This document shows positions 1 to 5,998 of a stretch of 5,998 nt of DNA, piece by piece. The notes beneath the pieces were generated by a model that worked only from the letters and a program-made list of their open reading frames with translations, ran no database searches and had not been told where the DNA came from. The first letter of the stretch is position 1, and every line of letters starts with the position of its first letter. The position numbers and the translations under genes are program-made. Source of the DNA: Thiomonas sp. (lineage in GTDB: Bacteria; Pseudomonadota; Gammaproteobacteria; Burkholderiales; Burkholderiaceae_C); assembly GCA_028706735.1 (NCBI GenBank), contig JAQTVS010000183.1, positions 1-5,998 on the forward strand. Direction: 5' to 3'.

Positions 1-533
1 CAGCACGTCCTCTGAGAAGTTCACCGTCTCGTCCCACAGATGGGTGATGCAGTCGCGGCGATAGATGGGGGAAAAGCCGCCGTCCACCTGCAAGGCCTGG
101 CCGGGGTGAACAGGCCGTGGGTCGAAAACACGGTTTGCGCAGGCGCCTGCCGGGGGGCTTCAAACCGTTTGACCGCCATGGCGCAGACCGCGGCGCCATG
201 CGCTTGCGCATAGGGCAGCAGCGTTGCGGTGCGCCCGGGCAGCCACACATCATCGGCGTCGAGGAAGGACACAAAATCGCCTGTGATGTGGCGCAGGCCG
301 ACATTGCGCGCAGCAGAAGCGCCCGCGCCCACGCGCCCGGTGGACGCCGCAATCCAGTGCATCGCCCGAGCGCGCCGCGGTGTGAAATGCGCGGCGTAAT
401 CGGTGCCGTCGTCCGACACCGCAACGGCCTGCAAGCGCACCCCGGCGGGGAGCTGCTGTTGCGCAAGCGAATCCAGCGCGTCGCCGATGAATGCGTGCGC
501 CGCGTGCGCGGGGATGATGACGGAGAGTTGCAT
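1..533 (-). pseudogene. Glycosyltransferase family 2, partial, with apparent frameshift
   Basis: The protein begins MQLSVIIPAH, the usual beta-strand opening of GT-A fold family 2 glycosyltransferases, which transfer a sugar from a nucleotide-sugar donor. Visible motifs are SDDGTD (residues 40-45), an ARN-G element (75-79) and the DXD-like metal/nucleotide site DADD (92-95). The ATG at 533 is preceded by GAGGA (544-540) with a 6-nt spacer. The frame leaves homology after GLFTP (140-144) and stops at 21-23. The next frame, from about 102 to base 1, gives a smooth continuation (GQALQVDGGFSPIYRRD, then FSEDVL, the acceptor-side ED motif). One missing C in the CCCC run at 106-103 explains this exactly. 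It is either a disrupted gene or a base-calling error. The gene runs off the left edge, and acceptor and donor cannot be told. It lies 26 nt after an MFS gene in the same probable operon. Confidence 0.85.
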
Positions 534-539
534 GACAGA

Positions 540-544
540 TCCTC
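540..544 (-). promoter_or_regulatory. Ribosome binding site of the glycosyltransferase
   Basis: GAGGA sits 6 nt upstream of the ATG at 533. It fixes this start, even though the same frame stays open for hundreds of codons upstream, antiphase through the MFS gene. Confidence 0.7.
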
Positions 545-559
545 GGGAAAGCGATCCGC

Positions 560-1951
560 TCAGGCACGCAACACCCATGCCACGAATCGCCGCCCATATT
601 CTGGCTGCATCCTGATCAGCCAGCCCACGACCATGGCGTTGAACACGGCCACGGTCAGCAGCAGCATGGGCACGCCGACGCCCGAAGTCAGCAAGACGGC
701 GCAATAGGCCGCGCAGGCGATCATGAACAGGGCGTTGAGCATATTGCTGGCGGCGATCACCCGGGCGCGGTGGGTTTCGGCCACGCGGTGCTGGATGAAT
801 GCATACAGCGGCACGCTGTAGATGCCAGCGCTGGCCGAGATCAGCAGCAGATCGGCCATCAGCCGCCAGTGCTCGCCTTCGCGCAAGAACAGGGTGAGGG
901 TTTGCAACTGCCCGTTGTGCGGCAGTTTTTGCGCGGCAAAGTAGAGATCGATGCCGAACACCGACATGCCGATGGCGCCAAGCAGCACCAGGCCGATTTC
1001 CACCCGGCCATGCGCCATCCACTCGCAGGCCAACGAGCCCAGGCCGATGCCCACGGCGAAAATCACCAGCAGCAGCGACGCCACCGCCTCGCTGCCATGC
1101 ACCACCTCGCGGGTGAAGATCGGAAACTGGGTGAGAAACGCCACGCCGTAGAACCACATCCAGGCAATGGCGATCAACGCCACCAGCACGGGCCGGTCGG
1201 CGGCAGCGAGCTTGAGGCTGCGCGCCGTTGCGCTGAACGGATTCCAGTTGATGCGGGTGTCGCTGGACAGCGGCGGCGTGTGCGGCACGAAGCGCGCCAT
1301 CGTCCATCCGGCCAGCGCGACGACAAGACAGGCCACCCCGGCAAACACCGGCCCTTGCGGATAGGTCATCAGCACCCCGCCGACCATGCTGCCCAGCAGA
1401 ATGGCGACAAAGCCGCCCATTTCCGTCATGCCGTTGCCGCCTGTGAGTTCGGCCGTGTGCAGGTGGCGCGGCAGATAAGCGAACTTCACCGGCCCGAACA
1501 GGGTGGAATGCAGCCCCATGCCCAGCACGCACGCCAGCAGCAGCGGCACATTCACCGTGATGAAGCCCCACAGCGCCGCGAGCATGATGACGATCTCGAA
1601 GGTCTTGATGCGCCGCATGATGACGCCCATGTCGCACTTGTCTGCCAGTTGCCCCGCAGTGGCCGACAGCAGCACAAAGGGCAGCACATACAACGCGGCG
1701 ATGAGGTTGACCATCAGGCCCGCCGGCAGGCCGGTTTGCGCTTCGGTGCGGTAGGTCACCAGCATGGTGAAGGCGAACTTCAGCAGGTTGTCATTGCCTG
1801 CATTGGCGAACTGCGTCCAGAAGAACGGGGCGAAGCGGCGCTGACCCAGCAGCTTGAACTGGTTGACGGAAAGCGGCGGGTCTTGCGGAGCGCGAGGCGG
1901 GGGAGAGGAAGGCATGCGGGGCGGGAGCGACAAACCCTGGAATGTTCGCAC
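560..1951 (-). CDS. MFS transporter, LplT/Aas-like (second tandem copy)
   Basis: This is a 463-residue inner-membrane protein with about twelve hydrophobic segments by eye. Family marks are [12 protein letters not shown]...GNDN near the N-terminus (38-55), the MFS loop 2-3 motif GQLADK...MRRIK (100-116), the LFGPVKFAYLP...GNGMTE block (151-177) and [14 protein letters not shown]...RARVIAASNMLNALF (374-409). These resemble LplT, the lysophospholipid flippase, and the MFS half of bifunctional Aas acyltransferases, so a lipid-related substrate is plausible but not shown. No acyltransferase or acyl-ACP synthetase domain is attached. The start used is GTG at 1951, with AGGAA at 1965-1961; an ATG at 1915 is an alternative, and the Pro-rich first 30 residues are not conserved in the paralogue. 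It follows its paralogue by 48 nt and precedes the glycosyltransferase by 26 nt, so co-transcription is likely. Confidence 0.9.
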   Translation of the reverse strand: MRTFQGLSLPPRMPSSPPPRAPQDPPLSVNQFKLLGQRRFAPFFWTQFANAGNDNLLKFAFTMLVTYRTEAQTGLPAGLMVNLIAALYVLPFVLLSATAGQLADKCDMGVIMRRIKTFEIVIMLAALWGFITVNVPLLLACVLGMGLHSTLFGPVKFAYLPRHLHTAELTGGNGMTEMGGFVAILLGSMVGGVLMTYPQGPVFAGVACLVVALAGWTMARFVPHTPPLSSDTRINWNPFSATARSLKLAAADRPVLVALIAIAWMWFYGVAFLTQFPIFTREVVHGSEAVASLLLVIFAVGIGLGSLACEWMAHGRVEIGLVLLGAIGMSVFGIDLYFAAQKLPHNGQLQTLTLFLREGEHWRLMADLLLISASAGIYSVPLYAFIQHRVAETHRARVIAASNMLNALFMIACAAYCAVLLTSGVGVPMLLLTVAVFNAMVVGWLIRMQPEYGRRFVAWVLRA

Positions 1952-1999
1952 AGTCGCCTATTCCTGCCGCGCCGGGCCGGTTTCATCGCGCCTGCGGCA

Positions 2000-3334
2000 T
2001 CACGCTCTCTGCCGCGCCCAGGCCAGAAAGCGCTGGCCGTACAGCGGCTGGCGCCAGATCAGCCAGCCCGCGGCCACCGCGTTGAGCAGCGCCACGCTGA
2101 GCAGCAGCGCGGGCACGCTCACCCCGGCCACCAGCAGCGCCGCGCAATAGCCCGAGCACACCACCATGTAGAGAGCGTTGAGGATGTTGTTGGCCGCAAT
2201 CACCCGCGAGCGGTGCGTGGCCGGGGTGTGGTGCTGGATGAGGGCGTAGAGCGGCACGCTGTATATGCCGGCGCTGGCCGAGAGCAGAAACAGATCGAGC
2301 ATCACCCGCCAGTGCGCCGGGTCGCGCACGAAGGGCAGCACGCCTTGCAACGCGGCCTCATGCGGCAGGTGCAGCGTGGCGAAATAGAGATCGATGCCGA
2401 ACGCCGTCATGCCGATGGCGCCCAGCGGCACCAGGCCGATTTCCACCCGCCCGCGCGCCAGCCATTCGCAGGCCACCGAGCCCAGCGCGATGCCGATGGA
2501 AAACACCGCGAGCAGCAGCGAGGCCACCGCCTCGTTGCCGCCGAGCACATTCTTGGCGAACACCGGAAACTGGGTGAGAAACGCCACGCCGTAAAACCAC
2601 ATCCACGAAATCGCCAGCAGCGCCTGCAGCACCGTGCGGTCGGCGGCGGCCAGCCGCAGGTTGCGCGCGGTCTCGGTGAACGGGTTCCAGTTGATGCGCA
2701 ACTGCGGGTCCACCGGGGTGGTGGGCGGAATGAAGCGCGCTGCCGTCCAGCCCAGCAGCGCCACGGCCACACAGGCCAGCCCGGCGATCAGCGGTCCGCG
2801 CTCGAAGGCCATCACCAGGCCGCCGGCCAGATTGCCCAGCAGAATGGCCACGAACGTGCCCATCTCCGTCATGCCGTTGCCGCCGGTCAGCTCGGCTGTG
2901 TCGAGATGCTGCGGCAGGTAGGCATACTTCGCCGGGCCGAACAAGGTGGAATGCAGTCCCATGCCAAAGGCGCAGGCCAGCAGCGCGGGCAGGTTGGCGG
3001 TGACGAAACCCCACAGCGCCAGCGCCATGATGGCGATCTCCAGCGTCTTCACCCGCCGCATCAGCACCGCCTTGTCGTACTTGTCGGCCAGTTGCCCGCT
3101 GGTGGCGGAAAACAACACGAAAGGCAGGATGTAGAGCGCCGCGATGAGGTTGACCATCAGCCCGGTGGACAATGCCGTTGCCGCTTCGGCGCGGTAGGCC
3201 ACCATCACGGTGAAGGCGAACTTGAACAGATTGTCGTTGCCCGCGCCGCCGAACTGCGTCCAGAAAAACGGCGCGAAACGGCGCTGGCCGAGCAGGGCGA
3301 ACTGATTGGGGCGGGAGGCGTCGAGCATGGACAT
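2000..3334 (-). CDS. MFS transporter, LplT/Aas-like (first tandem copy)
   Basis: This is an approximately 444-residue, 12-segment MFS protein, roughly 70% identical by eye to the gene just downstream over nearly its whole length. It keeps the same landmarks: [46 protein letters not shown] and [14 protein letters not shown]...[15 protein letters not shown]. The family relation is to LplT and the transporter domain of Aas, which move lysophospholipids across the inner membrane; the actual substrate here is unknown. The start is uncertain. ATG at 3334 or 3328 places the conserved [10 protein letters not shown] close to the N-terminus, as expected, but neither has a clear Shine-Dalgarno. An in-frame ATG at 3427 has AGGAG directly abutting it and would overlap trhO. 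This is probably the first gene of the three-gene minus-strand operon. Confidence 0.9.
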   Translation of the reverse strand: MSMLDASRPNQFALLGQRRFAPFFWTQFGGAGNDNLFKFAFTVMVAYRAEAATALSTGLMVNLIAALYILPFVLFSATSGQLADKYDKAVLMRRVKTLEIAIMALALWGFVTANLPALLACAFGMGLHSTLFGPAKYAYLPQHLDTAELTGGNGMTEMGTFVAILLGNLAGGLVMAFERGPLIAGLACVAVALLGWTAARFIPPTTPVDPQLRINWNPFTETARNLRLAAADRTVLQALLAISWMWFYGVAFLTQFPVFAKNVLGGNEAVASLLLAVFSIGIALGSVACEWLARGRVEIGLVPLGAIGMTAFGIDLYFATLHLPHEAALQGVLPFVRDPAHWRVMLDLFLLSASAGIYSVPLYALIQHHTPATHRSRVIAANNILNALYMVVCSGYCAALLVAGVSVPALLLSVALLNAVAAGWLIWRQPLYGQRFLAWARQRA

Positions 3335-3383
3335 GAACTGGAACGGACGGGCCGCGCGATGGTACAGCCCGATAATGGCGCCC

Positions 3384-4178
3384 ATGACGACTGCGCCATT
3401 GACTGCCACGCCCGACGTGGTCAACATCTCCTGCTACAAATTTGTCCACCTTGACGATCTGAGCGGTCGGCAGGCGCGGCTGGCGGCGCAGTGCGACGCG
3501 CTGCAACTCAAGGGCACCATCCTGCTCGCGCCCGAGGGCATCAACCTGTTTCTCGCGGGATCAAGGTCGGCGATCGATGCAATGGTGACGACCTTGCGCG
3601 CCGACGACCGGCTGGCCGATCTCTGCCCGAAGGAATCGCTGTCCGCCACGCAACCCTTCAAGCGCATGAAGGTCAAGATCAAGCGAGAAATCATCACCTT
3701 GAACCGTCCGCAGATTCGCCCCGAGGCCGGGCGCGCACCGGCGGTGACGCCCGAACGCCTGCGGACCTGGCTCGACGCCGGATGCGACGACGAGGGCCGC
3801 CCGGTCGTGCTGCTCGACACCCGCAACGCCTTCGAGCGCGATCTCGGCAGCTTTGCCGACTGCGTGGACTTTCGCATCGGCAAATTCAGCGAATTCGCCC
3901 CCGCTGTCGAAGAACACGCCGCCGACTTTTCCGGCCGGACCGTGGTGACCTTCTGCACCGGCGGCATTCGTTGCGAAAAAGCCGCGCTGCTGATGCAGGA
4001 CGTGGGCATCGAGCGCGTCTATCAGCTCGAAGGCGGCATCCTCAAATACTTCGAGCAGGTCGGCGGCGCGCACTACCAGGGCGGCTGCTTCGTGTTCGAC
4101 GAACGCGAAGTGCTCGGCTCGAATCTGCTGCCCAGCGACGGCCCCATCGCCCCGTCCGCCGCACCGCAGCACCGCTGA
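3384..4178 (+). CDS. trhO: tRNA uridine(34) hydroxylase, rhodanese-domain (TrhO)
   Basis: This cytoplasmic enzyme family (YceA/UPF0176) performs oxygen-dependent hydroxylation of the wobble uridine at tRNA position 34 to 5-hydroxyuridine, the first step towards mo5U/cmo5U-type modification. Counting from ATG 3384 (264 aa), the N-terminal family domain begins ISCYKF (15-20) and carries APEGIN (49-54) and [10 protein letters not shown] (94-103). The rhodanese domain has LLDTRNAFE (143-151), the active-site loop [10 protein letters not shown] with Cys191, then LEGGILKY (215-222) and GCFVFDER (234-241). It is shorter than E. coli TrhO (about 350 aa) because it lacks the Cys-rich C-terminal extension. 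Possible starts are 3384, 3375 or 3327. The last has GGGAGG (3313-3318) 8 nt upstream but would overlap the divergent MFS start. The 3384/3375 choice matches usual family N-termini. Older annotations call such proteins rhodanese or sulfurtransferase. Confidence 0.92.
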   Translation: MTTAPLTATPDVVNISCYKFVHLDDLSGRQARLAAQCDALQLKGTILLAPEGINLFLAGSRSAIDAMVTTLRADDRLADLCPKESLSATQPFKRMKVKIKREIITLNRPQIRPEAGRAPAVTPERLRTWLDAGCDDEGRPVVLLDTRNAFERDLGSFADCVDFRIGKFSEFAPAVEEHAADFSGRTVVTFCTGGIRCEKAALLMQDVGIERVYQLEGGILKYFEQVGGAHYQGGCFVFDEREVLGSNLLPSDGPIAPSAAPQHR

Positions 4179-4199
4179 AATTTACAACACGTACATCTC

Positions 4200-4276
4200 T
4201 TGCGCTGAATCAAAAAATTAAAGCGATGATGCATTAACCTATTTATATAATTGCTGTATTGCACAAAATGTATAAT
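4200..4276 (+). promoter_or_regulatory. Candidate promoter region of the cytochrome operon
   Basis: The gap between trhO and the triheme cytochrome gene (4179-4292) is strikingly AT-rich and contains two exact TATAAT hexamers, at 4246-4251 and 4271-4276. The first would start transcription near 4258 and leave a leader of about 35 nt containing the ribosome site. The second would start inside the ribosome site, so it is less likely to be used. Neither has a good -35 at 16-18 nt, which is compatible with activator dependence. TTGCGCTGAATCAA (4200-4213) matches 8 of the 10 specified bases of the FNR/CRP-family pattern TTGAT-N4-ATCAA. No convincing rho-independent terminator for trhO was seen in this gap. 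All assignments are by eye. Confidence 0.45.
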
Positions 4277-4280
4277 ATAT

Positions 4281-4285
4281 GGAGG
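4281..4285 (+). promoter_or_regulatory. Ribosome binding site of the triheme cytochrome gene
   Basis: GGAGG lies 7 nt upstream of the ATG at 4293. It decides the start against an in-frame upstream TTG at 4251, whose extension would put 14 non-signal-like residues before a normal signal peptide. Confidence 0.85.
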
Positions 4286-4292
4286 TAGTCAC

Positions 4293-5582
4293 ATGAAAAT
4301 CACAAATAAAAAATCCAGAATTTATTATGTATCTGGATTTCTATTGACAATCTGCGGAATTGGTTTGGCGCAGGCCGCTCCTCAGTTTTCACAGCAGGAG
4401 ATCGAGCGGGGCGCTTATGTGGCCAAGGTCGGAGACTGCATCGCCTGTCACACCGCGCAGGGCGGCAAGCCGTTTGCGGGCGGTTTTCCCATGCCGCTGC
4501 CGATGGGCACGATTTATTCGAGCAATATCACGCCCGACCCGGACAATGGCATCGGCAAATACACCTTTGAGGATTTTGATCGTGCAGTGCGTCATGGCGT
4601 AGCGCCCGGCGGGAAATACCTTTATCCGGCCATGCCCTACCCGTCTTATGCCAAAGTCACCCCCGAAGACATGAAGGCGCTTTACGCCTATTTCATGCAG
4701 GGCGTGAAGCCTGTGGCCCAGCCCGACAAGCCGCCCACCATGATCTGGCCGTTGACCATGCGTTGGCCGCTGGCGATCTGGAAGTGGATGTACGCCTCCG
4801 ATGACCAGGCCTACCAGCCCGAGCCGAAACAAAGCGCCCAATGGAACCGCGGCGCTTATCTGGTGGAGGGTCTGGGCCACTGCGGCGCCTGCCACACACC
4901 GCGCGGTATCGGCATGCAGGAAAAGGCGCTGAGCGCAAGCGGCTCGGATGGTTCGCTATTTCTCTCGGGCGCCAAGGTCGAGAACTGGTACGCCAGCAAT
5001 CTGCGCGGCAATGATGTGGGCGGCCTGGGGAGCTGGAGCGTGGCCGACATCGTGCAGTTGCTCAAGACCGGGCGCAACAGCAGCGGCGCGGCGATGGGCA
5101 GCATGACCGATGTCATCCATCACAGCTCTGAGCACTGGACCGGCGCCGACTTGGAGGCGGTGGCGATTTATCTCAAATCACTGCCTGCCGACCCGAACAA
5201 GTCCAAGGCGCCGCAGCCGGTCGCACCCGCGCCGCAGCCCGATTTGCACTCGGTCGGTTCTCTGTCCTATGCGCAATATTGCGCCATCTGCCATCAGAAC
5301 GATGGGCAAGGTGCGGCAGGTGTGTTTCCGGCCATGGCGGGCAACCCCACGGTGGAGTCGCGTGATGCACTCAATCTGATCCATGTGATTCTGGCGGGGG
5401 GAAAGACTGCTGAAGTCAAAGGCGTTCATCCGTTCGCCATGCCTGCCTTCGCCAAGGTGCTCAGCGACCAGCAGGTGGCCGACATCGCCACCTTCGTGCG
5501 CAGCGGCTGGGGCAATAGCGGGGCGGCGGTCAGCGCCAGCGAGGTGGCGAAAGTGCGCGCGGACATCGCCAAAACCCATTGA
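4293..5582 (+). CDS. Triheme cytochrome c, AdhB-like dehydrogenase subunit
   Basis: This is a 429-residue exported protein with a Sec signal peptide (basic KKSR, hydrophobic core about 11-26, likely cleavage after AQA at 28). It has three haem-binding motifs: CIACH (49-53), CGACH (197-201) and CAICH (330-334). Likely distal Met ligands are in YPAMPYP (Met114), GAAMGSM (Met268 or Met271) and FAMPAF (Met383). NITPDPDNGIGKYTFEDFDRAVRHGV, HCGACHTPRG.GMQEKAL and LSDQQVADIATFVRSGWGN are hallmarks of the triheme cytochrome subunits of membrane-bound alcohol and gluconate dehydrogenases, which pass electrons to ubiquinone. The Trp-rich segment at 152-168 may touch the membrane, as proposed for that family. 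No quinoprotein or flavoprotein dehydrogenase partner is present in the window. The next gene, 11 nt downstream, encodes a TsdA-like cytochrome, so it may be the electron acceptor for that enzyme. The first 23 codons are AT-rich, unlike the rest. Confidence 0.92.
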   Translation: MKITNKKSRIYYVSGFLLTICGIGLAQAAPQFSQQEIERGAYVAKVGDCIACHTAQGGKPFAGGFPMPLPMGTIYSSNITPDPDNGIGKYTFEDFDRAVRHGVAPGGKYLYPAMPYPSYAKVTPEDMKALYAYFMQGVKPVAQPDKPPTMIWPLTMRWPLAIWKWMYASDDQAYQPEPKQSAQWNRGAYLVEGLGHCGACHTPRGIGMQEKALSASGSDGSLFLSGAKVENWYASNLRGNDVGGLGSWSVADIVQLLKTGRNSSGAAMGSMTDVIHHSSEHWTGADLEAVAIYLKSLPADPNKSKAPQPVAPAPQPDLHSVGSLSYAQYCAICHQNDGQGAAGVFPAMAGNPTVESRDALNLIHVILAGGKTAEVKGVHPFAMPAFAKVLSDQQVADIATFVRSGWGNSGAAVSASEVAKVRADIAKTH

Positions 5583-5587
5583 GGGAG
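5583..5587 (+). promoter_or_regulatory. Ribosome binding site of the TsdA-like gene
   Basis: GGGAG, directly after the stop codon of the triheme gene and 6 nt before the ATG at 5594, supports this start and translational coupling within one transcript. Confidence 0.75.
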
Positions 5588-5593
5588 ACCATC

Positions 5594-5998
5594 ATGCAAA
5601 ACAACACAACCCATTCACGCGCCAACATCACGGTGCGCACCTTGCTGGCAGCGTGCATGCTGGCGGGCCTCGCAGCCCAGCCTGTCCTGGCCCAAACCGC
5701 ATCGGCCCTCGTCGCACCGGCGCTGGTCGCCAAGCCCAAGCCGACGCACGAAGCGCCCTTCAAGGCGCCCGATCTCGCCTCGCTGGCGCATGAACCCAAC
5801 GGCGCGGAAATCCTCTACGGCTATCGCCTGATGACGCAGACCAAGAAGCTGCTGCCCAACAATGTCGGCGCGGCGATGAATTGCACGAGCTGCCACTTGG
5901 GCGGCGGTTTCGTGCCCCATTCCTCGGCCTTCGTCGGTCAGGATGTGCTCTACCCCTTGTACAACAGTCGCGCCGCCCGGGTGGTCAGCATGGCCGAC
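5594..5998 (+). CDS. TsdA-family cytochrome c (thiosulfate dehydrogenase-like), partial
   Basis: Only the first 135 residues are present; the gene runs off the right edge. An N-terminal export signal (hydrophobic core about 16-33) probably ends at VLA (33), followed by an Ala/Pro-rich linker to about residue 60. Then come GAEILYGYRLMTQTKKLLPNN and MNCTSCHLGGG with the haem motif CTSCH (97-101), followed by FVGQDVLYPLYNSRAARV. This G...L..G..L..T...VG..MNC..CHL.GG...YP.Y..R layout is that of TsdA, the periplasmic dihaem enzyme that couples two thiosulfates to tetrathionate (or reduces tetrathionate). The Cys ligand of the active-site haem and the second CXXCH would lie beyond the edge, so catalytic identity cannot be confirmed. 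An SoxA-like or other dihaem cytochrome remains possible. It is probably co-transcribed with the triheme cytochrome upstream. Confidence 0.78.
   Translation, partial: MQNNTTHSRANITVRTLLAACMLAGLAAQPVLAQTASALVAPALVAKPKPTHEAPFKAPDLASLAHEPNGAEILYGYRLMTQTKKLLPNNVGAAMNCTSCHLGGGFVPHSSAFVGQDVLYPLYNSRAARVVSMAD

Noticed and set aside
534..1637. Long upstream extension of the glycosyltransferase frame through the MFS gene
   Set aside because: The extension is low-complexity Arg/Ala/Gly/His sequence in another frame of a well-supported MFS gene. The ATG at 533 has its own ribosome site and the family's normal N-terminus.
3419..3424. TTGACC on the minus strand as a -35 box for the MFS operon
   Set aside because: It matches five of six consensus bases, but no acceptable -10 occurs 16-18 nt downstream, and the base context is trhO coding sequence.
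770..3454. An 894-codon open frame on the plus strand opposite both MFS genes
   Set aside because: Its translation is rich in His, Arg, Gln and Gly, has no domain-like content, and repeats itself only because the two MFS genes are paralogues. It is an antisense shadow in GC-rich DNA.
4179..4245. Rho-independent terminator after trhO
   Set aside because: Only a weak CGCT/AGCG pairing with a large A-rich loop was found, with no following U-tract, so it does not qualify.
4251..4292. In-frame N-terminal extension of the triheme cytochrome from a TTG at 4251
   Set aside because: The GGAGG at 4281-4285 and a complete signal peptide starting at 4293 make the shorter form the real one. The extension would cover the promoter and ribosome site.
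4344..4358. Possible lipobox around Cys21 of the triheme cytochrome signal peptide
   Set aside because: The residues before the Cys are L-T-I, and Ile at -1 is not accepted in lipoboxes. AQA cleavage at 28 fits better.

Overview
The window is high-GC DNA with dense, tightly packed genes, apart from one short AT-rich stretch (about 4179-4365). The proteins look betaproteobacterial (Burkholderiales-like). A TsdA-like cytochrome beside a triheme cytochrome c would suit a sulfur-oxidising, Thiomonas-like organism. That taxonomic guess is inference from gene content and style, not from any marker gene.

Left half, minus strand (1-3334). Three genes read right to left as a probable operon: two tandem, clearly paralogous 12-TM MFS transporters of the LplT/Aas-related type (3334-2000, then 1951-560), followed by a family 2 glycosyltransferase (from 533, running off the left edge). 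Gaps are 48 and 26 nt. The glycosyltransferase carries an apparent one-base frameshift in a C-run at 103-106. Its original frame stops at 21, while the next frame resumes an obviously homologous C-terminal part, including the ED motif, out to base 1.

Centre, plus strand (3384-4178). A divergently transcribed trhO (rhodanese-domain tRNA U34 hydroxylase) starts only about 50 nt from the upstream MFS gene, so the two 5' ends and promoters are crowded or overlapping.

Right half, plus strand (4179-5998). An AT-rich promoter region precedes a two-gene c-type cytochrome operon. The first gene (4293-5582) encodes a triheme cytochrome c of the alcohol/gluconate dehydrogenase cytochrome-subunit type (AdhB-like, three CXXCH). 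The second, starting 11 nt later (5594 to the right edge), encodes the N-terminal part of a TsdA-family cytochrome c (thiosulfate dehydrogenase/tetrathionate reductase type). The pairing suggests a periplasmic chain in which a sulfur-compound-oxidising dihaem enzyme hands electrons to an AdhB-type triheme protein. This is the most interesting hypothesis in the window. The AT-rich composition extends through the promoter and the signal-peptide codons of the triheme gene and then stops abruptly, which suggests a mosaic 5' end.

No rRNA, tRNA, CRISPR array, insertion sequence or convincing rho-independent terminator was seen.
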